Shown piece after piece: positions 1-6,081 of a DNA stretch of 9,611 nucleotides (positions within the stretch are counted from its first letter, which is position 1; the number at the start of each line of letters is the position of its first letter). Made by a program: the position numbers and the translations under genes. Location: positions 1 to 9,611 of the forward strand of contig SLAN01000166.1 in the NCBI GenBank assembly GCA_007126865.1, in the 5' to 3' direction. The notes beneath the pieces were generated by a model, which did not search any database, had not been told where the DNA came from, and saw only the letters and a list, made by a program, of their open reading frames with translations. The DNA is from Spirochaetales bacterium. Lineage in GTDB: Bacteria > Spirochaetota > Spirochaetia > DSM-27196 > SKKC01.

Positions 1-69
1 TCGAAGGTGCCGGAGAATGAGCTCCCCAGCGCTGAGCCGACTTTCTGAGAGACTTCGAGAAGGCGGGGG

Positions 70-98
70 TTGACGAATCGTTACAGGTGCAGTACGTT
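70..98 (+). promoter_or_regulatory. Candidate sigma70-type promoter for the operon
   Basis: TTGACG at 70-75 matches the -35 consensus at five of six positions. Seventeen bases later TACGTT at 93-98 is a weak -10. It lies 62 bases upstream of the first start codon, in the only AT-enriched gap before the operon. A weaker alternative -10 is the TTTATA/TATATC stretch at 135-142, which lacks a good -35. This is inferred from the bases alone; no transcript data support it. Confidence 0.35.
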
Positions 99-134
99 GG
101 TTACGTGTTAAGTAACTGAAGTGAGTTACATAAC
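80..134 (+). promoter_or_regulatory. GTTAC/GTAAC box cluster, possible operator
   Basis: The pentamer GTTAC occurs at 80-84, 100-104 and 125-129, and its complement GTAAC at 112-116, all within 50 bases. GTAACT (112-117) and AGTTAC (124-129) form a perfect 6-bp inverted repeat with a six-base spacer. GTTA/TAAC at 125-128 and 131-134 form another, smaller one. The boxes overlap and follow the candidate promoter, a position suited to a repressor or activator of the sulfur operon. No known regulator motif is recognised. Confidence 0.35.
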
Positions 135-160
135 TTTATATCTTGGAACAAGGAAGGCGT

Positions 161-1015
161 ATGGCACTGAACGACCAGCAAATCTACCGCTATTCCCGGC
201 ACATTCTGCTCAAGGGAGTCGGTGGCACCGGCCAGGAGAAATTGCTCAACTCACGGGTCCTTATCGTCGGCGCCGGTGGCTTGGGCTCGCCGGTCTCGCT
301 CTATCTCGCTGCCGCCGGAGTCGGAACCATCGGAATTGTAGACGCCGACGAGGTCGATTTGAGCAATTTGCAGAGGCAGATAGCACATGGAACCTCCGAT
401 ATCGGCCGCTCCAAGGTCGACTCCGCTGCCGAGCAGATCGCCGAGCTGAATCCGGATGCGACCGTTGAAAAGCACCCGTTTCGACTCAGTGCAGAGAACG
501 CACGCGATCTCGTTGCACAGTACGATTTCGTGGTCGAGGGGACCGATAATTTTCCGACGAAGTTTCTCGTAAACGATGCGTGTGTGTTTGCCTCCAAGCC
601 GGCGTCGATCGGCGGGATACTCCGCTTTGAAGGTTCGACGATGACCATTTTGCCGGGCGAGGCATGCTACCGCTGCGTCTTTCGACAACCGCCCCCGAAA
701 GACGCGGTACCGACCTGCGCCCAGGCCGGGGTTCTCGGTGCAGTAGCCGGTATGCTCGGAACGGTGCAGGCAACCGAAGCGCTCAAGTATCTGACCGGCA
801 TCGGAACACCACTTTCCAATCGGGTACTCAGCTTTGACGCGCTGAGTATGGAGTGGCGCACCGTACCGGTAAAGCGCGACCACAAGTGCCCGGTTTGCGG
901 AGATAATCCGACGATCACCGAGCTTGTCGAGTATGAACAGCCTGCGTGCGCGATCCGGCCCGGTGAAGGGATTTCACAGAACCAGGACGAGTATCAGTTG
1001 AGTGGAGTGCGATGA
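161..1015 (+). CDS. hcyF: ThiF/MoeB-family sulfur-carrier adenylyltransferase (HcyF-like)
   Basis: This 284-residue E1-like enzyme is expected to use ATP to adenylate the C-terminal glycine of a ThiS/MoaD-type carrier in the cytoplasm, so that sulfur can be attached as a thiocarboxylate. The nucleotide loop VGAGGLGSP is at residues 36-44, with RYSRH at 10-14 and NLQRQ at 69-73. Cys169/Cys172 and Cys243/Cys246 form the usual zinc tetrad, and PTC with Cys186 lies where ThiF/MoeB proteins carry their conserved cysteine. Length is normal for the family, and the C-terminal rhodanese domain of MoeBR types is absent. The ATG at 161 is chosen because AAGGAAGG sits just before it; an in-frame TTG at 143 has no such site. 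The carrier at 4590, MetY and the JAMM protease in the same operon suggest the HcyF role. From sequence alone it could equally be ThiF or MoeB, but no thiamine or molybdopterin genes are nearby. Confidence 0.9.
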   Translation: MALNDQQIYRYSRHILLKGVGGTGQEKLLNSRVLIVGAGGLGSPVSLYLAAAGVGTIGIVDADEVDLSNLQRQIAHGTSDIGRSKVDSAAEQIAELNPDATVEKHPFRLSAENARDLVAQYDFVVEGTDNFPTKFLVNDACVFASKPASIGGILRFEGSTMTILPGEACYRCVFRQPPPKDAVPTCAQAGVLGAVAGMLGTVQATEALKYLTGIGTPLSNRVLSFDALSMEWRTVPVKRDHKCPVCGDNPTITELVEYEQPACAIRPGEGISQNQDEYQLSGVR

Positions 1016-2142
1016 GCCGAACGACCGTGAACCGAATCATACCGATCGTGATGGCCGCGGCCGCAGTAACACTCACCGCAACCATCGTCTCGGGAATCGT
1101 CGACGGGACGCTCACCGGTGGATCGTCCATAACGTCGGGCCAATCGGTCTTCGGCGCAGGCGCCTCGACGTTGCAGGTCGACGATGACCTCGAGGGCGGC
1201 ATTCTCGTCGTCGCCCATCCGGCGACGGAGATCCGCGTTCTCGATCCCGCGGACGGCTCCGAGCGGGGCCGAATCGAGCTTCGACGCGAACCAGCCACGA
1301 TCACTCCGACGCCCGGTGGTGTTTCGGTATTCGTGACCTATCCGGATACCGAGGAGATCGAGGTCTACAGCACCACGGAGTTCGAACACGAGCGGACAAT
1401 CGCGCCGGAAGATGGAGACGGTCGGATTCCGGAACACCTTACCTTCTCGGAGAACGGCGATACACTGTTTGTCACCTGGCGGGACAGCGATGCGGTGAGC
1501 GTCTACTCGCACTCCATGCTGGATCTCTCGTTTCGATACGAGTTCGCAACGCCGGAGGCCAACGGACCGCTCTATCGCAACCGGCGTGCGACGCGACTCT
1601 ATCGCGCCGGCGACTCGGGCATCGAAATCTATTTCGCGCAGAACGGTGAGCACATCGACACGATTAGGCTCCCCGGCGAGCCTGCGGATGGTAAAGCATG
1701 GGTGTTCAATGCTCGGCGCACGCATCTCTGGGGAACCGACGCGTCGGGGAATCCGATCGTCGTGGATGAGACTGCCTCCAGTGCACGCGGAATCGACGTC
1801 CCGGTCTCAGCGGATCTCGCACCGGTGATTCCGGCCGACACCGAGCACGTACTCTACGTCGATGCGGCGCAGACAGGGTTACTCGCGTTTGACGCGCGCA
1901 GCGGAAATCGACTCGCAGACGAAACGTTCTCCCAAGAGGTGCTGGATGAGCTGGGCGGACGAATCGCCCGCATCGTTGATACCGGCGCCGGTCCGGTGTG
2001 GGCCATCGGCAGCTCGGGAACCGTTGCAGTGCTGGATCCGGCAACGCTCTCGGTCACAGATATGCACGATGCCGGAGCAAGGGAGACGGTTATGGCGGTC
2101 TCTTCAATCGTCCAACAGGACGGAAACTTCGCGTGTTTCTAA
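1012..2142 (+). CDS. Membrane-anchored beta-propeller-like protein of unknown function
   Basis: A 376-residue protein that starts in an ATGA overlap with the previous gene, behind GGAG at 1004-1007. Residues about 9-31 form a hydrophobic segment after Arg/Asn residues, so it is probably exported and anchored or cleaved. The rest shows repeated short beta-strand units of the YVTN/YncE style, such as ILVVAHPATEIRVLDPADG near 64-82, LFVTWRDSDAVSVYS near 151-165, and VLYVDAAQTGLLAFDARSG and VWAIGSSGTVAVLDPAT further on, suggesting a propeller of perhaps six or seven blades. No catalytic motif is recognised. Its only cysteine is the second-last residue (Cys375). Being locked between the adenylyltransferase and the thiosulfate transporter genes implies a link to sulfur handling outside the cytoplasm, for instance binding or presenting a substrate. 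That is inference only. Confidence 0.75.
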   Translation: MSRTTVNRIIPIVMAAAAVTLTATIVSGIVDGTLTGGSSITSGQSVFGAGASTLQVDDDLEGGILVVAHPATEIRVLDPADGSERGRIELRREPATITPTPGGVSVFVTYPDTEEIEVYSTTEFEHERTIAPEDGDGRIPEHLTFSENGDTLFVTWRDSDAVSVYSHSMLDLSFRYEFATPEANGPLYRNRRATRLYRAGDSGIEIYFAQNGEHIDTIRLPGEPADGKAWVFNARRTHLWGTDASGNPIVVDETASSARGIDVPVSADLAPVIPADTEHVLYVDAAQTGLLAFDARSGNRLADETFSQEVLDELGGRIARIVDTGAGPVWAIGSSGTVAVLDPATLSVTDMHDAGARETVMAVSSIVQQDGNFACF

Positions 2143-2169
2143 GGTGATGGCCGCAGAGGATATTGAATC

Positions 2170-3219
2170 ATGATAGTCGCAGGTGGCATTTCTCTCGGAT
2201 TACTACTCGGATATGCACTTCAACGCGGTGGCTACTGTATGAACACCGCCTTCCGCAGTTTCTATCTGGAGAAGGACCGCAGTTTGGTACGCGCGTGGGC
2301 GCTCGTACTCTTGATAAACGTGATCGGCGTCGCACTGCTCACCGACCTCGGAGTACTGCTACCGGAGGTCGCTCCGTTCTTCTGGCCGGCGGCGATCGTC
2401 GGCGGGTTCGTATTCGGGATGGGCATGGTACTTGCCGGCGGCTGTGCCAGCGGAACCTACTACCGGTGCGGACGCGGCATGCTCGGATCGATCGCTGCCC
2501 TTGTCGGGTTCGTTATCGGTACTGCCCTCATCGACGGCGGAGCACTCGTAGAGATCCAACAGCAGCTACGCGGTACCACGATCGATGTGAGCGGGCGGGA
2601 AGCAACACTCTTCAACGTCCTCGGGCTCGAATCGACTGCCGCGCGATGGCTTCTGATCGCAGGGATCACGATACCCGCAATCGCCTGGCTGTCGCGCGCC
2701 CCGAAGCAACGCTTCCTTATCGGATGGAGTTGGCGAAAGACCGGTGCGGCTGTTGGCGTCCTCGCGCTCGCGACATGGGTCATATCGGCGATGCAGGGAC
2801 GCGATTTCGGACTGTCGTTCACGCAGCCGACGGTGGCCTTGACGCGGTTTCTCGTCACCGGCGATTCGGCCGGAATCAGCGTGGCGTCGTTCATTGTCAT
2901 CGGCGTGCCGGTCGGAGCGTTTCTGGCCGCGAAGGCTGCCGGAGAGGCGATTCTTCGCATGCCCGACCCGGGCCGTTTTGTTCGCCAGTTCGGCGGTGGG
3001 GCAACGATGGGCCTTGGGGCCTCGATCGCCGGCGGCTGCAATATCGGGCACAGCATTACCGGGGTGTCTACGCTCGGCATCACGGCGATTACCAGTACAG
3101 CGTTCATTATGCTCGGGTGCTGGGTAATGACTGGAATCGTATATCGATCTGAACGCCGAAAGATGGAGGCCGAAGTCGCCGCCATGCGGGCCGCGGCTCC
3201 ACAAGGAGAGACGTCATGA
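2170..3219 (+). CDS. tsuA: YeeE/YedE (TsuA) family thiosulfate transporter
   Basis: A 349-residue integral membrane protein of the Sulf_transp (YeeE/YedE) family, which takes up thiosulfate across the inner membrane. Hydrophobic helices run through the whole chain. The three family cysteines are visible: Cys23 in the GGYC motif, Cys92 in LAGGCASG and Cys290 in IAGGCNIGHS. In the characterised Spirochaeta thermophila YeeE three such cysteines line the substrate path and relay thiosulfate by transient S-H-S contacts. The duplicated GGC(A/N)xG signatures mark the two pseudo-symmetric halves. AGAGGA at 2154-2159 lies about ten bases before the ATG. In many genomes YeeE is paired with a TusA-like protein (YeeD/TsuB), and here tusA follows two genes later. 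Its place ahead of rhodanese, TusA and the homocysteine genes supports thiosulfate as sulfur source for this operon. Confidence 0.92.
   Translation: MIVAGGISLGLLLGYALQRGGYCMNTAFRSFYLEKDRSLVRAWALVLLINVIGVALLTDLGVLLPEVAPFFWPAAIVGGFVFGMGMVLAGGCASGTYYRCGRGMLGSIAALVGFVIGTALIDGGALVEIQQQLRGTTIDVSGREATLFNVLGLESTAARWLLIAGITIPAIAWLSRAPKQRFLIGWSWRKTGAAVGVLALATWVISAMQGRDFGLSFTQPTVALTRFLVTGDSAGISVASFIVIGVPVGAFLAAKAAGEAILRMPDPGRFVRQFGGGATMGLGASIAGGCNIGHSITGVSTLGITAITSTAFIMLGCWVMTGIVYRSERRKMEAEVAAMRAAAPQGETS
3203..3210 (+). promoter_or_regulatory. Strong Shine-Dalgarno site ahead of a 23-codon ORF
   Basis: AAGGAGAG lies inside the end of tsuA, five bases before an ATG at 3216 that overlaps the tsuA stop as ATGA. 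The next large gene starts 105 bases downstream and has its own ribosome site, so this one does not serve it. It is the main argument that the small ORF is translated. Confidence 0.55.
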
Positions 3220-3287
3220 GACGGGAACGACAACAAGGGCCGGCATGCGGGGCGTGTCCGCACCGGAGACGCGTATTAGTGCCGTAA
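3216..3287 (+). CDS. Possible 23-residue CxxC microprotein
   Basis: An ATG overlapping the tsuA stop codon opens a 23-codon frame ending in TAA at 3285-3287. The product is very basic, with seven arginines and one histidine, and carries a CxxC pair at Cys11 and Cys14 (ACGACPHRR). It could bind metal or act as a thiol relay in a sulfur operon. In favour are the ideal Shine-Dalgarno sequence, the ATGA coupling and the same gene order logic as the neighbouring couplings. Against it are its tiny size and no recognised homologue. The same bases can also fold into an imperfect hairpin (CCGG 3240-3243 with CCGG 3263-3266, TGCGG 3246-3250 with CCGCA 3258-3262), so the stretch may instead be an intercistronic RNA structure. 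Confidence 0.4.
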   Translation: MRRERQQGPACGACPHRRRVLVP

Positions 3288-3304
3288 CATTACGAACGCA
3301 ACAT

Positions 3305-3314
3305 GGAGGAAGGA
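3305..3314 (+). promoter_or_regulatory. Ribosome site that sets the rhodanese start
   Basis: GGAGGAAGGA lies between two in-frame ATGs at 3303 and 3315. It directly precedes the second and overlaps the first, so translation should begin at 3315; there is nothing comparable upstream of 3303. Confidence 0.6.
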
Positions 3315-4241
3315 ATGGAAGGATTCAAAAGAAATCGGATAGTGATCGCCGTGGCGGTCGTTCTTGTAGTGGGCGTCGCGGGAATCGGAGTGGGATATGC
3401 GGCAGGCGCATTCGAACCGGAGATCGTTCGGACCGCGCCGGAGGATATCCTGGTGAGCCCGGCATGGGTTCGGGACAACGCCGGCAACATCACAATTCTC
3501 GATGTCGGCAGAGATGGCGACGCATTCGCCGAGGGACACATTCCGGGCGCAGCGTACGTCGATCGAGTCGTCGTATGGGACCGGGCAAACGGCATCGATG
3601 GTATGCTACCCGACCCGGAGGTAGTCGCAGCCGACCTCGCGGAATCGGGCGTCTCCAACGATCGCCCGGTGGTCGTCTACGACGGCGGCAATGGTCTTTG
3701 GGCAAGCCGTTTCTTCTGGGCGCTCGAGTATCTCGGACATGAACACGTGCATTTACTGGACGGCGGAATAGCAGCCTGGAACGAGTCGGGATTCAGTCTA
3801 ACCGATGAGATCAACGTGCCGGATCGTGGAGACTTTGTGGCAGACGTCCGCCCGCAACTGATTGCCGACAAGGAGTTCATTCTCGAGCAGCACGGCAATG
3901 AGAATTTCGCGGTTATCGATGCACGCTCGGAAGCAGAGTACAGCGGGGAAGATGTCCGGGCCGTACGCGGCGGTCATATTCCCGGTTCGGTGAACATCGA
4001 CTGGGTGAATAACCTCAGCGAGTCGAACCGCTTTCGCCCATTCGAGGAACTCGCAGGACTCTATGGGGATGTACTCGAAGGTCATGACGGCCCGGCCGTA
4101 ACGCTTTGCCAGACCGGTGTGCGCGGTGCCCATACCTACGTGGTGCTTCGGGTACTCGGTGAAGAAGACGTACGCGTCTACGACGGCTCCTGGGCCGAAT
4201 GGGGTAACGACGAAAATGCACCCGTCAGTGGGGGTGCGTGA
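3315..4241 (+). CDS. Membrane-anchored tandem-domain rhodanese (thiosulfate sulfurtransferase)
   Basis: A 308-residue two-domain sulfurtransferase that should move sulfane sulfur from thiosulfate or a similar donor to a thiol acceptor. After KRNR, residues about 9-28 are a hydrophobic segment, so the enzyme is either anchored facing outward or secreted. Domain one (about 38-155) shows ILDVG, EGHIPGA and VVVYDGG, with no cysteine at the active-site loop, as usual for the structural half of tandem rhodaneses. Domain two (about 165-300) has VIDARSEAEY, RGGHIPGSVN and the active loop CQTGVRG with Cys265, the only cysteine in the protein, followed by YDGSWAEWG. The start at 3315 is chosen over 3303 for its ribosome site. 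The extracytoplasmic location is odd for a partner of the cytoplasmic TusA and carriers; it may act before uptake, alongside TsuA. Confidence 0.9.
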   Translation: MEGFKRNRIVIAVAVVLVVGVAGIGVGYAAGAFEPEIVRTAPEDILVSPAWVRDNAGNITILDVGRDGDAFAEGHIPGAAYVDRVVVWDRANGIDGMLPDPEVVAADLAESGVSNDRPVVVYDGGNGLWASRFFWALEYLGHEHVHLLDGGIAAWNESGFSLTDEINVPDRGDFVADVRPQLIADKEFILEQHGNENFAVIDARSEAEYSGEDVRAVRGGHIPGSVNIDWVNNLSESNRFRPFEELAGLYGDVLEGHDGPAVTLCQTGVRGAHTYVVLRVLGEEDVRVYDGSWAEWGNDENAPVSGGA

Positions 4242-4249
4242 TGAAAACC

Positions 4250-4275
4250 GCCTCCGGCGCGTGTGCTCCGGAGGC
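4250..4275 (+). promoter_or_regulatory. Hairpin between the rhodanese and tusA genes
   Basis: GCCTCCGG at 4250-4257 and CCGGAGGC at 4268-4275 are a perfect 8-bp inverted repeat with a ten-base loop. No T-run follows, so it is not a standard intrinsic terminator. It sits just after the rhodanese stop and 35 bases before the tusA start. A role in mRNA processing or stability, or in setting the relative amount of TusA, fits the position. It could also be part of an N-terminal extension of tusA, whose frame is open from 4238. Confidence 0.55.
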
Positions 4276-4309
4276 TGGACACAACAGAGAGATTTATGGA
4301 GAAACGCAT

Positions 4310-4558
4310 ATGAGTGACCAGAAGGAACAGAAAGCAGACAGGACGGTAGATCTTCTCAGCGAGGTCTGCCCCTACACGTTCGTCAAGAGCAAGCTCGAGC
4401 TCGAACAGATGGAGTCGGGACAGGTACTGCAGATACATCTCGGAAACAGCGAATCCGCGTCAAACGTTCCGCGGTCGGTTGATCTCGAAGGGCACGAGGT
4501 CCTGAGTGTCGATCAAACCGAGCCGAGTCACTGGGTGGTGACGGTACGCCGCGCATAA
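4310..4558 (+). CDS. tusA: TusA-family sulfur carrier (CPYT variant)
   Basis: An 82-residue TusA/SirA-like protein that would hold sulfur as a persulfide on Cys20 and pass it on in the cytoplasm. The signature region is VCPYTFVKSKLELEQMESGQVLQI (described in part: VCPYTF at 19-24, then KSKLELEQM). The usual TusA motif is CPxP; here the second proline is threonine. The beta-alpha-beta pattern and length are typical. The start at 4310 has GGAGA at 4298-4302 eight bases ahead. The frame is also open back to GTG 4238 and ATG 4241, which overlap the rhodanese stop; that would add 23-24 residues including a cysteine but has only a poor ribosome site. Together with TsuA it looks like a YeeE-YeeD type pair on separate genes, and it likely feeds sulfur to the carrier downstream. 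Confidence 0.88.
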   Translation: MSDQKEQKADRTVDLLSEVCPYTFVKSKLELEQMESGQVLQIHLGNSESASNVPRSVDLEGHEVLSVDQTEPSHWVVTVRRA

Positions 4559-4589
4559 TCACACTATCTTCAACGGAGGAAAGTACGGT

Positions 4590-4811
4590 ATGAATCTCAA
4601 GATTAACGGCACGGACACGACAATCGATACTCCGAGCCTTACGGTGGTTGAGCTGTTGAAACAGCAGAACGTCGATATGCCGGATATGGTATCCGTACAG
4701 CTGAACGGCGAAATACTCGAACGCGATGCCTTCGAGAACACAACGGTAAAGGATTCCGACGAGGTGGAGTTTCTCTACTTCATGGGGGGCGGTGCTATAG
4801 ATGCAGGATGA
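4590..4811 (+). CDS. hcyS: ThiS/MoaD-like sulfur carrier protein with C-terminal tail (HcyS-like)
   Basis: A 73-residue ubiquitin-fold carrier. Its C-terminal glycine would be adenylated and turned into a thiocarboxylate, which donates sulfide to MetY. The sequence shows the beta-grasp pattern with a typical ThiS-type end: DEVEFLYFMGGG at residues 57-68. ThiS proteins normally stop at the glycines, but here five more residues (AIDAG, 69-73) follow. The carrier would be inactive until the tail is removed. A JAMM protease gene two places downstream is the obvious processor, as with HcyS/HcyD in Wolinella and QbsE/QbsD in Pseudomonas. GGAGGAAA at 4575-4582 precedes the start. The last 11 bases overlap the metY gene. 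It is not adjacent to thiamine genes, so a role in homocysteine synthesis is preferred over thiazole synthesis. Confidence 0.87.
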   Translation: MNLKINGTDTTIDTPSLTVVELLKQQNVDMPDMVSVQLNGEILERDAFENTTVKDSDEVEFLYFMGGGAIDAG

Positions 4812-6081
4812 TGGGCATGAGTGTCGCGGCTTCAACACGCGTGCGGCACACATTCTGGGCGGTGACAAAACGCCGCACGGAGCCACGAATGCGCCACTCT
4901 ACCTTTCCAGCGGTTTCTCGGCGGACAGCGCCGATGAGCTTGCCGAACGGTTCGCCGGCAGGCGCCCTGGTTACATCTATTCCCGGATCTCCAATCCGGG
5001 CGTGAGCGCTTTCGAACAGCAGTTCGCTTCGCTCGAAGAGGGGCGTGGCGCGATCGCATGCTCCTCCGGCATGGCAGCGATATCCGCGGTGATTCTGACA
5101 CTCTGTCGCACCGGGGATCGAGTCGTCGCCGGCAGCAGCCTGTTCGGTGGCACGCTTATGCTCTTCGACTCGCTGCTCGAGCGAATGGGGGTCGATGTCG
5201 AATACATCGATCCAAGTGAAACGCAAAGCTTCGCCCGGGCGGCCGAAGGTGCAGCCCTCTGTTTCGTGGAATCGATCGGCAACCCGAAGCTCGATGTCGT
5301 AGACGTCGGAGCGCTCGCCGAGATCTGCTCCAACGAAGGTACACCGTTGGTGGTCGACAGTACGCTGGCAACCCCGTATGCTGCATCGGGCCGGGCGTTG
5401 GGAGCTCACCTTACGGTACACTCGACAACGAAGTTCGCCGCCGGCACCGGAAACTCCGTTGGCGGGCTGGTGGTCGATACCGGACTCTTCGACTGGAAGA
5501 AATGCCGCGATCCGGAGGTCGCCGAATCAGCACGCCGCTTCGGGAAAGAGCTCGGCTTTCTCGCGCTGGCGCGCCGGCAGGTGACCCGCAATACCGGGAA
5601 CGGAATGGCCCCGTTCGATGCCTTCCTTCAGTGCACGGGCCTCCAGACACTCGGACTGCGAATGGAACGCCACTGCGCCAACGCACAAGCGCTCGCACGA
5701 TTTCTCGAACGACACGAGCTCGTGGAATCGGTGAATTACCCGGGTCTGCAATCGAGCCCGTGGTACGACATAGCAACCAGACAGTTCGGCACGTCGTGCG
5801 GCGCACTGCTCACGCTGAGACTCGGGAGCAGCGCACGCGCGCTGCGTTTCATCGACGCGCTCGATCTGGCAATAAACACTGCAAACCTTGGCGATGTACG
5901 CACCATGGTCATTCATCCGGCGTCGACGATCTATCGCGACTTGTCCGAGCGGTCGCGCGCGGCAGCCGGTGTCACCGATGATCTCGTGCGTGTCTCGGTC
6001 GGCATCGAACAGGTCGACGACCTTATTCACGACTTCGATCGCGCATTGAGGAACGGAGAAACGGATGATACGACTACCTAA
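4801..6081 (+). CDS. metY: O-acetylhomoserine sulfhydrylase-type PLP enzyme (MetY)
   Basis: A 426-residue member of the Cys/Met metabolism PLP-dependent family. It probably joins O-acetylhomoserine with sulfide carried as the HcyS thiocarboxylate, giving homocysteine and acetate. Visible family features are the start motif FNTRAAHILGG, YSR at 60-62 (Tyr and Arg that contact the cofactor phosphate of the neighbouring subunit), SSGMAA at 88-93, VVDSTLATPY near 185-194, and the Schiff-base lysine Lys211 in VHSTTKFAAG. Length fits MetY. Cystathionine gamma-synthase or gamma-lyase activity cannot be excluded on motifs alone, but the carrier and protease on either side favour sulfhydrylation. The ATG lies inside the end of hcyS; the G-rich codons for the carrier's glycines may act as its ribosome site, which would couple translation of the two. 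The 3' end overlaps the JAMM gene by 17 bases. Confidence 0.9.
   Translation: MQDDGHECRGFNTRAAHILGGDKTPHGATNAPLYLSSGFSADSADELAERFAGRRPGYIYSRISNPGVSAFEQQFASLEEGRGAIACSSGMAAISAVILTLCRTGDRVVAGSSLFGGTLMLFDSLLERMGVDVEYIDPSETQSFARAAEGAALCFVESIGNPKLDVVDVGALAEICSNEGTPLVVDSTLATPYAASGRALGAHLTVHSTTKFAAGTGNSVGGLVVDTGLFDWKKCRDPEVAESARRFGKELGFLALARRQVTRNTGNGMAPFDAFLQCTGLQTLGLRMERHCANAQALARFLERHELVESVNYPGLQSSPWYDIATRQFGTSCGALLTLRLGSSARALRFIDALDLAINTANLGDVRTMVIHPASTIYRDLSERSRAAAGVTDDLVRVSVGIEQVDDLIHDFDRALRNGETDDTTT

Larger units (their letters stand above)
1..160 (+). other. Upstream region before the sulfur operon
   Basis: No complete gene is visible here. A forward frame open from the window edge stops with TGA at 46-48 and another stops with TGA at 70-72. 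Either could be the last codons of an upstream gene, but 15-23 codons are too few to decide or to identify a product. The second half (about 70-145) is richer in A and T than the surrounding genes, as expected of a promoter region, and carries the promoter candidate and the GTTAC boxes listed separately. The first gene starts at 161 behind a purine-rich AAGGAAGG at 150-157. Confidence 0.5.

Noticed and set aside
99..160. SAM or other riboswitch ahead of the methionine-related operon
   Set aside because: The leader is short and lacks the multi-stem conserved core of known SAM riboswitches; only small inverted repeats are present.
143..160. TTG start giving six extra residues on the ThiF-like protein
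   Set aside because: The ATG at 161 has a good ribosome site that lies inside this extension, and family members start near the MALNDQQ position.
3217..3287. Selenocysteine readthrough of the tsuA TGA
   Set aside because: The frame after the TGA runs for about twenty codons of non-conserved sequence to TAG, and YeeE proteins normally end around this point.
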